Positions 25,757-35,169 of a stretch of 64,000 bases of DNA are shown here, piece by piece. The stretch lies in the NCBI RefSeq assembly GCF_018332695.1, contig NZ_BOQN01000062.1, positions 1 to 64,000 on the forward strand. The letters run 5' to 3'. Source of the stretch: Paractinoplanes toevensis (GTDB lineage: Bacteria > Actinomycetota > Actinomycetes > Mycobacteriales > Micromonosporaceae). A model generated the notes under the pieces. That model searched no databases, had not been told where the DNA came from, and worked only from the letters and a program-made list of their open reading frames with translations. Position 1 is the stretch's first letter. Each line of letters starts with the position of its first letter. The position numbers and the translations under genes are program-made.

Positions 25757-27169
25757 GTGCAACAACTCAACCGGCAGTACATCGCGGGTCGCATCCAGCC
25801 GTCCCGCGGCAGCGACACGCAGGTGGTGACGAGTGCGCTGAGCGGCCGGCAGATCGCCGAAGGCGTCCTCGGCGACGCCACCGACGCCGAAGCCGCGGTG
25901 GAAGCGGCGCGGCTGGCACTACCCGCCTGGGCAGCCACTTCCTTGGACGAGCGCCGGGAATATCTGCAGAATCTGGCCGACGCGTTCGCAGCCCGCCGCG
26001 ACGACATGATCTCTGCCCTCATTGAGGAGTTCGGGACGACCGCGGCGACGGCCGGCTACATCGTCGATCAGTCCCAATACTGGTTCGTCGATGCACAGAA
26101 ATTGCTGACGGAGTCCGTTTTCACGCAACAGATCGGTCGGGCGACGGTGCGCAAGGTGCCGCTTGGCGTGTCCGTTCTGATCACTCCGTGGAACGGGGCC
26201 AGCTGGTTCATCGCCATGAAGGCGAGCGTCGCACTCGCAGCGGGATGCACCGTGGTTATCAAGCCTAGCGAGCGTGGCATGCTCCAGGCCCAGCCGGTTC
26301 TCGACGCCATCGCCGAGGCCGGCCTGCCGGCCGGCGTCATCAACGTTGTCTTTGGTAAGGGAGACCCGGTAGGTAATGTCCTGACCTCGCACCCGGACGT
26401 GGCGAAAGTGTCGATCACCGGCTCCACTGCAACCGGTAAGACGATCGCTCACAACGCGGTGGACACGATGAAGCGCGTCACGCTGGAGCTCGGTGGCAAG
26501 TCGCCGACAATCATTCTCGACGATGCTGACCTCGCCCGGGCGGTACCCTTCGCCGTTGGAGCCGGCCTGTTCAACAACGGCCAGGCCTGCATCGCTGGCA
26601 CCCGAATCCTGGTGCCGCAGAGCCGAGAGGCCGAGATCAAAGCCGCTCTGGCTGAGGCCGTCGGCGCCCTGCGCGTCGGCGATCCGCGAGATCCGCAAAC
26701 CGTCATCGGTCCGGTACTCGACCGCGCACAGTACGACCGGATCCAGCACTACATCCAGACAGGCATCGAGCAGGGCGGCGAAATCCTGGCCGGAGGTCTG
26801 GGGCACCCCGAAGGTCTCGAGGAGGGCAACTACGTCAAGCCCACACTGATCGCTACCAGCAACGACCGCACTGTCGCCCAGGAGGAGATCTTCGGGCCGG
26901 TGCTCGCCGTGCTGACTTATCGCGACGAGCAGGAGGCCATCGCGATAGCCAACGACACCCCCTACGGCCTGCACGCATATATCGCGGCCGGCGACCTCGA
27001 TCGGGCGACACGCGTCGCACAGCGCCTGCAGGCCGGGCGGATCATGATCAATGAGGTCGTCGACGCGCCCGACGCACCCTTCGGCGGATTCAAGCAGTCC
27101 GGACTCGGCCGCGAGTTCGGCAGCTTCGGCATCGAGGCTTTCCTCGAGACCCAAGCCGTCTTCAGCTGA
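25757..27169 (+). CDS. NAD(P)-dependent aldehyde dehydrogenase
   Basis: 470 residues, normal for the family, from a GTG preceded by AAGGAGA. Catalytic residues are all present: Asn147 in ITPWNGAS, Glu244 in VTLELGGKSP, Cys278 in FNNGQACIAGTR, plus the EEIFGPVL cofactor segment. It oxidises an unknown aldehyde to the acid in the cytosol. It leads an operon with the SnoaL-like gene 21 bases downstream and is divergent from its probable TetR repressor. The oxidoreductase at 28492 carries the same operator, so the three may act on one compound. Confidence 0.93.
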   Translation: MQQLNRQYIAGRIQPSRGSDTQVVTSALSGRQIAEGVLGDATDAEAAVEAARLALPAWAATSLDERREYLQNLADAFAARRDDMISALIEEFGTTAATAGYIVDQSQYWFVDAQKLLTESVFTQQIGRATVRKVPLGVSVLITPWNGASWFIAMKASVALAAGCTVVIKPSERGMLQAQPVLDAIAEAGLPAGVINVVFGKGDPVGNVLTSHPDVAKVSITGSTATGKTIAHNAVDTMKRVTLELGGKSPTIILDDADLARAVPFAVGAGLFNNGQACIAGTRILVPQSREAEIKAALAEAVGALRVGDPRDPQTVIGPVLDRAQYDRIQHYIQTGIEQGGEILAGGLGHPEGLEEGNYVKPTLIATSNDRTVAQEEIFGPVLAVLTYRDEQEAIAIANDTPYGLHAYIAAGDLDRATRVAQRLQAGRIMINEVVDAPDAPFGGFKQSGLGREFGSFGIEAFLETQAVFS

Positions 27170-27190
27170 ACGTCGGCCGGAAGGACTGTC

Positions 27191-27703
27191 ATGACCGACA
27201 ACGCAAGCATCCGCTACTTGCTGGACCGAATCGCAATCCAGGACGTTATCGCCACATATGGATTGGGCCAGGACCTTCACCAGGGCCAGGACGAGGACCA
27301 GACTTTGATGACCCAATGGTCGCAGGTATTTTCCCCCGACGCCGTCATCGACGCCTCCGAAGTGGGCCAGAGCGCAGCCATCACCCTCGCCGACTACGTC
27401 GACTTCATGCGCGGCCGTGATCGCAAGGGCACGGAGGGACTGGGCAAGCTGTTCAGTCGCTGGCAGCACCGCGAAGGCCACGCCGTTGTCACCCTCTACG
27501 GCGATCGAGCGACGGCCGTCTCGCCGTTCCTGCACCTGCACGAGACACGAGACGGCCAGGCCAACGTCATCCACACCGGCCTGTGGCACGACCAGCTGCG
27601 GAGGCGACCCGAAGGCTGGCGAATCGTTCATCGACGGTTGAGCAACGGCTTCTTCAACACTCTCGCCCGCATCGAGGACCCCAGCGGACTTCTCGAACGC
27701 TGA
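27191..27703 (+). CDS. SnoaL-like (NTF2-fold) protein
   Basis: 170 residues with the SnoaL_4-type layout: N-terminal helix LLDRIAIQDVIATYGLGQDL, a strand region with FSPDAVIDASEVG, then GHAVVTLYGDRATAVSPFLH and a WRIVHRRL ending. Such cone-shaped folds are used as dehydratases, isomerases or hydrolases in steroid, aromatic and polyketide metabolism. It is the second gene of the aldehyde dehydrogenase operon, ended by a strong hairpin. The specific reaction cannot be told. Confidence 0.8.
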   Translation: MTDNASIRYLLDRIAIQDVIATYGLGQDLHQGQDEDQTLMTQWSQVFSPDAVIDASEVGQSAAITLADYVDFMRGRDRKGTEGLGKLFSRWQHREGHAVVTLYGDRATAVSPFLHLHETRDGQANVIHTGLWHDQLRRRPEGWRIVHRRLSNGFFNTLARIEDPSGLLER

Positions 27704-27704
27704 C

Positions 27705-27753
27705 ACCGCCAACGCCTGGGGCGCGCTTTCCAAGCGCCCCGGGCGTTGGCGGT
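27705..27753 (+). terminator. Strong hairpin after the aldehyde dehydrogenase operon
   Basis: Two 20-base arms (ACCGCCAACGCCTGGGGCGC and its complement with one G-T pair) flank a 9-base loop, starting 2 bases after the SnoaL-like stop codon. Confidence 0.9.
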
Positions 27754-28426
27754 TCCCGCCGAAGTCTCCAGCTGCGCCTGTGCTTCCAGCCCCCCGCCGC
27801 TCCGGAGCCTCGGTTAGGGCGAACGCCTCCAGCAGCTCGAACCCGAGGGTCTCGACGTTCACCCCGATCACCCGGAGCCTTGCGCAGATGTTTCTTGGCC
27901 GCCGGCCCGGCCGCAACACGGGAGGTAGTTACGTGGAATGGCAGTCCAGATTCTTCCAGGAATCGCAGCGCCTTGCCCGACACGCCAGTGCCCGGCACGG
28001 CCACGGCCAATGTGACTGGATAAGGCATTCCAGCGAGTACGTGACGTAGAGCATTACCAGCGCAAGACCCGAGCAACGGGATGGAAATGCTGTCAGGCGA
28101 AGGGTTCGAGGCGAGCCAGTGCAGGTCGATGCCCTTGCCGCCGATGCACAACGTGGCGTGGCCGAAGACAACAGACCGTTGCCACTGCCCTGCGCGCCGA
28201 TGCAACGCGAGCCCGGCACGTCCATGGATCCTCTTTTGCGCCCGCGTCGGTACCCTCGTCATGCCTTCCTGGGCAAGGGGCTAGCTGCTGAAGACGCTCT
28301 GGCCGCGGCCTTTCTCAGCCACGCCGGCTTCGGCACAGCAACCACCCGAACGTCCCGCACCGTGGCGGGCGGCTCAGCGCATCTTCAGTACATAGGAACG
28401 CTCTCTCAGTGACCCACGACTCATGA
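27754..28426. other. Stretch with a possible decayed minus-strand gene
   Basis: On the minus strand, SVVFGHATLCIGGKGIDLHW, PVTLAVAVPGTGVSG and FLEESGLPFHVTTS are protein-like. Past about 27930 the natural continuation seems to jump frame (RNICARLRVIGVNVETLG). I do not recognise the family. It may be a frameshifted relic, or chance. Confidence 0.3.
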
Positions 28427-28477
28427 TAACGCAACTCAATTGCGCTATCATCAAGATAACGCACTTGGATTGCGCTA
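28427..28477. promoter_or_regulatory. Operators 3 and 4 of the TAACGCA regulon
   Basis: Two copies of TAACGCA-N7-TGCGCTA (28427-28447 and 28457-28477), 30 bases apart start to start, directly upstream of the oxidoreductase ribosome site. Each differs by one base from perfect symmetry. They match the sites beside the TetR gene at 24973-25641. Confidence 0.75.
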
Positions 28478-28491
28478 AATAAGGAGACCTC

Positions 28492-29466
28492 ATGCTTGCC
28501 GCCGTGGTGACCCGGTTCGGAAACCCGGACGTCTTCGCTCTGACCGACCTGCCGGACCCACAGCCCGGCCCGGGTCAGATCTCAATCAATGTCAGCCACG
28601 CCGCCGTCGGCCTCATCGACGCCTACGTCCGCCAAGGCCTCTACAGCGAGCGGCCGGGTCTGCCGCAACCGCCGTATGTGCCGGGCCTGGAGGTCACTGG
28701 AACCGTCCGAGCAATCGGCGAGGGCGTCACCGGCCTGCGCGTCGGAGAACCGGTTTTGACACTGTCCGGTACCGGCGCGGAGGGCGGGTATGCCTCGATC
28801 GAGGTCGTCGACGCAGCCATGGCGGTGAGCTTGGACGGTTCCCATATCGACCCCGCGCTCGCTGTGGCGGCCGTCCCCAACGCGGCCACCGCCTACCTCG
28901 CTCTGACTGAGGTCGCCCACCTGCGCAAGAACGAACGAGTGCTGGTGCACGGCGCCATCGGCGGCCTCGCCTCCGCGTTCCCCGGCATGGCACGGCTGCT
29001 CGGCGCCAGCGAGGTCGTGGGCACTGTTCTCACCGCCGACCTGGACGCCGCACGCGCCTCCGGGCTGCCGTACGACGAGATACTGGCCTCCGGCGACGAC
29101 CTCGGCGCGGCGCGGTTCGACGTTGTCGTCGACCCTGTCGGCGGCGACGTGCGAACGGCGTCGCTGACAGCGATGGCCCCGATGGGCCGGATGCTACTGG
29201 TCGGCAACGCCAGTGGCGACTGGACGCACACCGTCAACACCAGTCAGCTCTGGGGCGGAAATCTGGCGCTGTTGGGGTTCGCGGCCGGGTTCTTCCTGCC
29301 CGCACACCCAGAACTCGCCGGAACCGCTGGAGCAGCCGCATTGGAGGCAGCCAAGCGTGGTCTGCTTCCGCTGAACGTCACCACCCTGCCGTTGTCCCAG
29401 GCCGCCGAGGCTCACCGGCGGCTGGAGGCCGGATCGGTGCGAGGCCGCATCGTGCTGACCGTCTAA
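28492..29466 (+). CDS. Zinc-free quinone oxidoreductase (MDR family)
   Basis: 324 residues, ATG preceded by AAGGAGA. GroES-like N-terminus (VTRFGNPDVFALTDLPDPQP), GLEVTGTVRAIGEGVTGLRV in the middle, and the Rossmann-type NADPH site VLVHGAIGGLASAFPGMARL near residues 147-166 (AIGG instead of the usual AAGGVG). It is predicted to reduce quinones or alpha,beta-unsaturated carbonyls. Two operators of the TetR regulon sit in its promoter, so it is co-controlled with the aldehyde dehydrogenase operon although separated by 800 bases. Confidence 0.88.
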   Translation: MLAAVVTRFGNPDVFALTDLPDPQPGPGQISINVSHAAVGLIDAYVRQGLYSERPGLPQPPYVPGLEVTGTVRAIGEGVTGLRVGEPVLTLSGTGAEGGYASIEVVDAAMAVSLDGSHIDPALAVAAVPNAATAYLALTEVAHLRKNERVLVHGAIGGLASAFPGMARLLGASEVVGTVLTADLDAARASGLPYDEILASGDDLGAARFDVVVDPVGGDVRTASLTAMAPMGRMLLVGNASGDWTHTVNTSQLWGGNLALLGFAAGFFLPAHPELAGTAGAAALEAAKRGLLPLNVTTLPLSQAAEAHRRLEAGSVRGRIVLTV

Positions 29467-30225
29467 CTCTGCCGGGTCCAGGCACGGCGGAGTGCTGACG
29501 GCCGCGGGGCGCCGCTCTCAACGGCGAAGCCGAAGGTGTCGGCCGCGAGACGGAGCCCCGCGGCGGTGGGAGTCGTCACGTCAGTTGGCGTCCGCTCACC
29601 GAGTGCCAATGGGCACCGCGGACGCGATCCGGGCGTCCCGGACGCCTGCGGAGAGGGGTGGTGGTCCGGCAACAGCGCGTCGGCCAAAGGGGCTCCGCCG
29701 ACCTGAATGGGTCTGGTCCGCAGTCCGCGCTACGGTCGAGGCTCGCAGCGGCGACCGCCTGTGCGAGTTTCCGGGACGGTCAAGTTGACGGCGCAGGCGC
29801 CGACGTGGAGCTCCCACCCTTGACCCGCTCAGGACAGGGGTATCGAGGTCAGCCGGATCGTTGACGTGCACGGTTGGCCGTCACGCCGTTCAGCCATAAC
29901 GAGTGGCCCTCGGTTGCTGGGGAAGTGTCGGTAGAACGTCGCCAGAGCCACTCAGTTGCGCTTGGCGATGACCGGTCGCCGCCCATTGAAGGTCTGCCTC
30001 GCTTTGACGTTTGACCGCCGCCCTCAGTGTCGGGTGCGGCGCCAAGGGCGAGGCGCAGGGCGTCATGGGCCGATGTTCATGTGCCGCCGAACCGGCGCGT
30101 CAACGAGTCGCCGGTCGTCACTGGAATGCCAGTGCGACCCCACAGAAATGACAGCGGTTCAGGCCGTCAGCGCTCCTACGCTCGGGACCGCGGGGAAGGA
30201 CTCCGCGTAAACCTAGGAGAGCCCT
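29467..30225. other. Stretch without a confident gene
   Basis: A minus-strand tail ending at 29463 (GLRLAADTFGFAVESGAPRP) has protein-like composition but no supported start. Otherwise I see nothing beyond the promoter and ribosome site (AGGAGA at 30213) of the next gene. Confidence 0.3.
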
Positions 30226-31161
30226 GTGACCTTGAAATTGGGCGTCAATCTGCCGCAGACGCAACCGTACGACTACGCCCATGACGTCATCACGTTCGCC
30301 CGCTGCGCCGAGGAGATCGGCTACGACAGTTTGTGGGCTCTCGAACGCCTGCTCAAGCCGATGGACACGAGCGGGGTACATGGGTTGTACGGCGTACCGG
30401 ATCTGGGATGGCCGGAGCAGTACGGAAGCGTTGCGGATCCGCTGATCGTGCTTGCCATGGCAGCGGCCGTGACTGAGCGCATCCAGATTGGGACGGGTGT
30501 ATTGGTCCCACCTCTGCACCTTCCGGTCCGGCTCGCCAAGGCTCTCGCCGCCTTGGACGCCGGCAGTGGTGGGCGGCTGATCGCGGGGCTGGGTGTCGGC
30601 TGGTCGATCGACGAGTTCGCCGCCACGGCGCCGCGCCCGTTCGCCGAGCGGGGTGCGGCCCTCGAGGAGTTCCTGGATGTCGCCTCGGCCGTTTGGGGCC
30701 CCGACCCGGTCACCATCGACACCGATCGGTTCTCGGTCGCGCCGGCGCAAATCAATCCCAAACCGGGTCGCCGGATCCCGGTGTATCTCGGCGGGAACAG
30801 CCGGCCCGCGCTGCGGCGCGTCGCCCGCCGGGCTGACGGCTGGCTGCCGAGCGCCATAGCTCCGTCGGCGGTCCGCAACGGCCTCGAACAAATCCGGCAG
30901 ACGGCAGCCGAGCACGGTCGCGAGCCCGAGTCGATCAGCTGCGTTTTTCAGATTGCGTACGGAAGTACCGCGGAGGTTCCGACCCTCGGCCGGCAGCCGT
31001 ACACCGGCAGCGTCCGTCAACTCGTCGAGGACATCGCCGCCCTAGCCGAGGCGGGAGTACACCACGTCTACGTCTCGCTACCGTACGCCACAACCGATCT
31101 CAAGTCGTTGATCGGCGCCGCCGAAGAGCTCCACGAGGCTGTACGCGGCGCGGGTCTGTAG
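30226..31161 (+). CDS. LLM-class flavin/F420-dependent oxidoreductase
   Basis: 311 residues with the luciferase-like TIM-barrel signatures: LKLGVNLPQTQPYDYAHDVI, IQIGTGVLVPPLHLPVRLAK, GGRLIAGLGVGWSIDEFAAT and IPVYLGGNSRPALRRVARRA. Actinobacterial members commonly use F420 or FMN to oxidise or reduce alcohols, ketones or imines. GTG start after AGGAGA. Two decayed copies of this same gene lie at about 49890-50045 and 55930-56690, so it belongs to a locally duplicated family of which only this copy is intact. Confidence 0.88.
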   Translation: MTLKLGVNLPQTQPYDYAHDVITFARCAEEIGYDSLWALERLLKPMDTSGVHGLYGVPDLGWPEQYGSVADPLIVLAMAAAVTERIQIGTGVLVPPLHLPVRLAKALAALDAGSGGRLIAGLGVGWSIDEFAATAPRPFAERGAALEEFLDVASAVWGPDPVTIDTDRFSVAPAQINPKPGRRIPVYLGGNSRPALRRVARRADGWLPSAIAPSAVRNGLEQIRQTAAEHGREPESISCVFQIAYGSTAEVPTLGRQPYTGSVRQLVEDIAALAEAGVHHVYVSLPYATTDLKSLIGAAEELHEAVRGAGL

Positions 31162-31739
31162 CTGCCGTTAACAAGCGAAGGTCGGCGATCGATCTCGGTG
31201 AGCGACCGAACCACCGGAAGCTCGGGCCAGCGGTAGCAGCGGTCGGGAACCCGGCGGAGCGCGCAACTACGGCCGACTTCGGCTGGTCGATCGGCCTCCA
31301 ATCGCACCGTGCGGCCTACCTTCCGGTCGGCACCGTCGTGCAGCCTTCCATCGCGTGAGCGACGAAGCGCCCGCAAACTCCGAGAGAACACCGTTTCGGC
31401 AGCAGCTCAGCACAGCGAGAGACAACGGTTAGCCGTCCAGGCCCACGATTCTCCTCGACGGAGCGGTCCACGGCTCATATTCGGCAAGGCCCTGATGTTC
31501 TTACTCATTGGCGCGGAGTTGCGACGCGGCTCGACCGCGCGAGTCACGCATTAGATGTGTGTATTCCGGTGCCGGCCACGACTGGCATCGCACTGACGAC
31601 CTAATGTACAGCCGAGGCACACCGCGCGCAGGAACCGACATACCCGAAGAACGTGGCTGGCCGGTAAGAATCCGCCGCGCATGGCCGCAAACTCTTTGGC
31701 AGCGGTGTCCACCGCAGCTTTGTCTTCGACGGAGGAACG
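31162..31739. other. Stretch without a gene
   Basis: No frame shows convincing codon use. It includes the leader of the flavodoxin-fold gene, with GGAGGAACG just before its ATG. No repeat or hairpin of note. Confidence 0.35.
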
Positions 31740-32447
31740 ATGGCGAGCACTTACGATGACCTGACAGCCCTGTTCATCAACTGCACCCTCAAACGGTCAC
31801 CGGAGGTCAGCAACACGCAGGGACTGATCGATCTGAGCAGCGCCATCATGCGCAAACAGGGCGTCCGCGTAGACCACCTCCGAGCCGCGGACCATGACAT
31901 CGCCACCGGTGTCTGGCCCGATATGACGGAGCACGGCGCCCTGACCGATGAGTGGCCAACGCTGTATCCGAGGGTGCTCGACGCCGACATCCTCGTCATC
32001 GCGGGTCCGATCTGGCTGGGCGACAATTCGTCGGTCACTAAGCGGGTCATCGAGCGGCTGTACGGCAACTCGCACTTACTTAACGATGCTGGCCAGTACG
32101 CTTACTATGGACGCGTTGGGGGTTGCCTTATCACCGGCAACGAAGACGGCGTGAAGCATTGCTCATCCAACGTCCTCTACAGTTTGCAGCACCTTGGTTA
32201 CGTGATTCCGCCTCAGGCGGACGCCGGCTGGATCGGCGCCATCGGTCCCGGGCCGTCGTATCTCGACCCCGGTTCCGGCGGACCGGAGAACGATTTCACC
32301 AATCGGAATCTGACGTTCATGACATGGAACCTGTTGCACCTGGCTCGGCTGCTGAAGGACAACGGGGGCATTCCCGCGTACGGCAATCAGCGCGCCGCGT
32401 GGGACGGTGGAGCGCGGTTCGATCTACCTAACCCCGAGTATCGCTGA
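31740..32447 (+). CDS. Flavodoxin-fold NAD(P)H:FMN reductase-like protein
   Basis: 235 residues. The N-terminus LTALFINCTLKRSPEVSNTQ is the phosphate-binding start of NADPH-dependent FMN reductases. ADILVIAGPIWLGDNSSVTK and ERLYGN follow, and YYGRVGGCLITGNEDGVKHC is the second flavin-binding loop. It may supply reduced flavin to the LLM enzyme just upstream; that link is inferred from position only. Good ribosome site (GGAGGAACG). A hairpin follows about 60 bases after the stop. Confidence 0.82.
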   Translation: MASTYDDLTALFINCTLKRSPEVSNTQGLIDLSSAIMRKQGVRVDHLRAADHDIATGVWPDMTEHGALTDEWPTLYPRVLDADILVIAGPIWLGDNSSVTKRVIERLYGNSHLLNDAGQYAYYGRVGGCLITGNEDGVKHCSSNVLYSLQHLGYVIPPQADAGWIGAIGPGPSYLDPGSGGPENDFTNRNLTFMTWNLLHLARLLKDNGGIPAYGNQRAAWDGGARFDLPNPEYR

Positions 32448-32507
32448 CCGGCACCAGAGGGCCAAGAACCCGCTCAGTCTGGTCACCGGTGCCCGGAATG
32501 CTGAGGA

Positions 32508-32543
32508 CGGGTAGCAGGCTGGCCGCCTTCAGCCTGCTACCCG
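32508..32543 (+). terminator. Hairpin after the FMN reductase-like gene
   Basis: CGGGTAGCAGGCTG and CAGCCTGCTACCCG form a perfect 14-bp stem with an 8-base loop. Confidence 0.85.
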
Positions 32544-32645
32544 GCACCTACACCCAGCCGGTTAGCAATCGTGACCGGTACGGATACCGCGCGTGCGCGA
32601 CACCAATGTGAAGTCGTCCACGAGGGCCGCTAAGGAGAAAAAGGG

Positions 32646-33232
32646 ATGAATTACCCGAAGATGATTGCGTCAGTCAACCAGATGGAGCCTGTGCCTCGGC
32701 GGATCCGAGCCATGCTGGCAGGTCGTATCGTGGTCGACACCACTCGCGCGGTCTACCTCTGGGAGTGGCCGAACTATCCGCAGTACTACATTCCGGTCGA
32801 CGACGTCGGCGAGGAATTTTTGGTCGACGAGAACCACGAGCAGCGCCTCAGCCGCGGTTTGGCACGCCGGTTTGGCCTGCGTGTCGGCGTGACCGAGCGG
32901 CCCCGGGCGGCACGGCTCTACACCGCAGACTCGATCACCGGGCTCGAGGGCCTGATGCGTTTCGAGTGGGATGCGCTCGACACCTGGCTCGAGGAGGACG
33001 AGGAGGTCTTCGTCCACCCGCGCAATCCCTACACCCGAGTGGACGCGGTCCGTTCGACCCGCCATGTGCGCATTGAACTCGACGACGTTGTGCTGGCCGA
33101 GTCCCACTCCCCCGTGCTGCTGTTCGAGACCGGTCTGCCGACCCGTTACTACCTGAACCGCAGCGAGGTCAACTTCGACGCGCTGCAGCACAGTGCCACA
33201 GTGACGCCCTGCCCATACAAGGGCCGCACTAG
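32646..33232 (+). pseudogene. DUF427 gene, 5' part, interrupted by IS1380 element
   Basis: The first 195 codons match the double-DUF427 layout: PVPRRIRAMLAGRIVVDTTR, YLWEWPNYPQYYIPVDDVGE, LMRFEWDALDTWLEEDEEVF, VHPRNPYTRVDAVRS, SPVLLFETGLPTRYYLNRSE and CPYKGRTS. The reading then enters the insertion sequence and stops at 33299 after foreign residues. The missing end (DYWSVRTSTGVHPDLAW) resumes at 34904. The function of DUF427 proteins is not established. The last four bases, CTAG, are the target duplication. Confidence 0.88.
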
Positions 33233-34899
33233 CCTCCCTCTTTCGTTAAGCCGCTGGTTCATCAGTGCTGATCAATTTTGGTGGCGTTTGGTGAGGTGAG
33301 TGCGGTTTCGGGCGTGGTGAGGGCCCGGCGCGGGGCCGGGTTCCTCCGGGGTGTTTCGTCGGGATTAGGGGCGCGGGTCAGCCGGCTGGCCGGGGTAGTG
33401 CGTTGAGCCGGCCGAATGCGGTTACGAGGGTGTCGGTCCAGGGCCAGTGTTCGGCGATGGCCAGGCGGGTCCGGCGGGCGGTGCGGGTGATCCGGGCAGC
33501 GACGTGCAGCAGCCGGTAACGCAGTTTCTTGGGCTCGGCCTTGGCGAGGTCGCCGTCCAGGAGCAGGGTTTGGGTCCAGGCGAGCAGGTCGATGCCGGTC
33601 AGCGCGAGGTGCAGCCAGGCCTGGTTGATCGCGAACACCCGGGACGGGAACCGGCCGAAGCCGGTGTCCTTTCCACATCGGATGCGATCTTCGACCCTGG
33701 CGTGTGCCCGATGGCGGGCTTCCAGGTACTGGATCGATCCGCCGCCGGGTGGGGTGTCGGTGGCGATCACCTGGTGCCGCCAGCCCTCGATGGTGTCGAA
33801 CAGGGTGAGCTGGGCGCCGGGATGCGGGCGTTCCCGGCGGACGATGAACCGGGTGCCCTCAGGCCAACCGTCGGTGGCGACCATGCCGGTGATCTCGCAG
33901 ATCTCGGCGTGCTCACGCAGGTCACCGTCGACATCGACGGCACCGATCCAGTCGGTGGCGGCTCGGATGGCCTCGCGGACGGGTTCGGTGATCGCGACGC
34001 CGACGGAGAAGCGGATGTCCAGGTGCTGCCGGTCGCGTAAGGCCCGGATGTGGGCCAGGACGCCGTGGCTGGAACCGGCCGAATCGGAGCGCAGCAGGAT
34101 AGGCGTGCCGTGCCGATGGGCGTCGGGGATCTGCGCGAGGGCTTGGTCGAGGACGGTGATGTGATCGATGGTGGTGTTCGACCCGGCCCGGCCTTCGCGC
34201 AACATGCCGGCCAGGGCTTCGCCGGTGTTGTCCAGGAAGCAGAACAACGGGTGGTAGCCGAACGTCTTCTTCCAGGTCGAGGTCGCGGATTCCTTCTCGG
34301 AGTGGCACAGCACGATCGAGGCGTCCACGTCCAGGACCAGGCCGGGCACGTCCTGTCCGGCCACCGTCGGGGCCGGCAGATCGCCGCGGGTCTCGGCGTG
34401 CTGGGCCCAGGCGATCTCGCGGGCCGCGGCTCGGGCCGCGCGCAACGCGGCCAGGGCTGTCTCGTCAAGGCCGGCGAGCAGCCGCCACGCGGTCGGATCG
34501 GAGGCCACCGGCCCGAACAATTCGCTCTGGTCACGCAGCACGGCCAGATCGGCGATGGCCTCGCCGCCGTCGGCGAGCATCACCGCCAGATCCACCGCGA
34601 TCCGGCCCGGGTCGTGTCCGCCCTGCCGCTGCCGCAACCCGGCCAGAGCCTGGCTGAACGCGCTGGTCAGGCCAGTCGCATCGGCGAGATCGGCCAGCAG
34701 CCGGGCCCCGGCGTGACCGACCACGCCCCGCCCGCCACCGGTGACCACGATCTTCGGACGTGTTGCGGTAGCCTTCACCCTGCAAGTGCCTTCCGTGACG
34801 GGTTGAACAGGACTCTCGACAAGCCCTATTTTCCCTGATCAGAAGGCACTTCTGCGTTTCCAGCCCAATCCGTGGACAGCCCTTAACGAAGGGCCGAGG
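33233..34899 (-). mobile_element. IS1380-family insertion sequence, 1667 bp
   Basis: It is flanked by CTAG on both sides (33229-33232 and 34900-34903). The imperfect terminal inverted repeats begin CCTCCCTCTTTCGTTAAG on the left and, in complement, CCTCGGCCCTTCGTTAAG on the right. Both the 4-bp duplication and the CCT-starting ends fit the IS1380 family. One intact transposase occupies the minus strand. The element looks complete and possibly active. Confidence 0.9.
33378..34778 (-). CDS. IS1380 family transposase
   Basis: 466 residues, full length for the family. The DDE catalytic regions are LVLDVDASIVLCHSEKESAT (first Asp), ILLRSDSAGSSHGVLAHIRA (second Asp) and EARHRAHARVEDRIRCGKDT (Glu region), in the usual order and spacing. 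It starts MKATATRPKIVVTGGGRG. The frame is uninterrupted, and the surrounding element retains both ends, so transposition competence is plausible. Confidence 0.93.
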   Translation of the reverse strand: MKATATRPKIVVTGGGRGVVGHAGARLLADLADATGLTSAFSQALAGLRQRQGGHDPGRIAVDLAVMLADGGEAIADLAVLRDQSELFGPVASDPTAWRLLAGLDETALAALRAARAAAREIAWAQHAETRGDLPAPTVAGQDVPGLVLDVDASIVLCHSEKESATSTWKKTFGYHPLFCFLDNTGEALAGMLREGRAGSNTTIDHITVLDQALAQIPDAHRHGTPILLRSDSAGSSHGVLAHIRALRDRQHLDIRFSVGVAITEPVREAIRAATDWIGAVDVDGDLREHAEICEITGMVATDGWPEGTRFIVRRERPHPGAQLTLFDTIEGWRHQVIATDTPPGGGSIQYLEARHRAHARVEDRIRCGKDTGFGRFPSRVFAINQAWLHLALTGIDLLAWTQTLLLDGDLAKAEPKKLRYRLLHVAARITRTARRTRLAIAEHWPWTDTLVTAFGRLNALPRPAG

Positions 34900-35082
34900 C
34901 TAGTGATTACTGGTCGGTGCGCACATCAACCGGTGTTCACCCGGACCTCGCATGGTCGTATTCATTCCCGACTGCCAGTGTTCAGGCAATCGCAGGGCTG
35001 GTGTCCTTCTATAACGAAAAGGTCGATACCTACCTCGACGGACAACTGCTTGAGCGTCCGAAGACCCACTTCGTCAATTAGG
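34900..35082 (+). pseudogene. DUF427 gene, 3' part, beyond the IS
   Basis: Joining the bases after the second CTAG to the 5' part restores CPYKGRTS-DYWSVRTSTGVHPDLAW and then VQAIAGLVSFYNEKVDTYLD. After that one extra G near 35040 shifts the frame: the uninterrupted reading ends DGTTA at a TGA (35052-35054), while the expected family ending LLERPKTHF lies in the next frame up to TAG at 35080-35082. The gene therefore has an IS insertion and a later or earlier one-base change. Confidence 0.8.
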
Positions 35083-35169
35083 CACGCGCCATGCCAACCT
35101 CTGGAACTGGGCCGCCGGCCTGGGCTCGGGCCGGCCGCGATGGGGAATCAAGCCGGCTCACTGTCGCGT

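Noticed and set aside
25919..27919. A 666-codon open frame on the minus strand opposite the aldehyde dehydrogenase
   Set aside because: It is the antisense shadow of a well-supported gene in GC-rich DNA. Its sequence has no domain, start site or natural composition.
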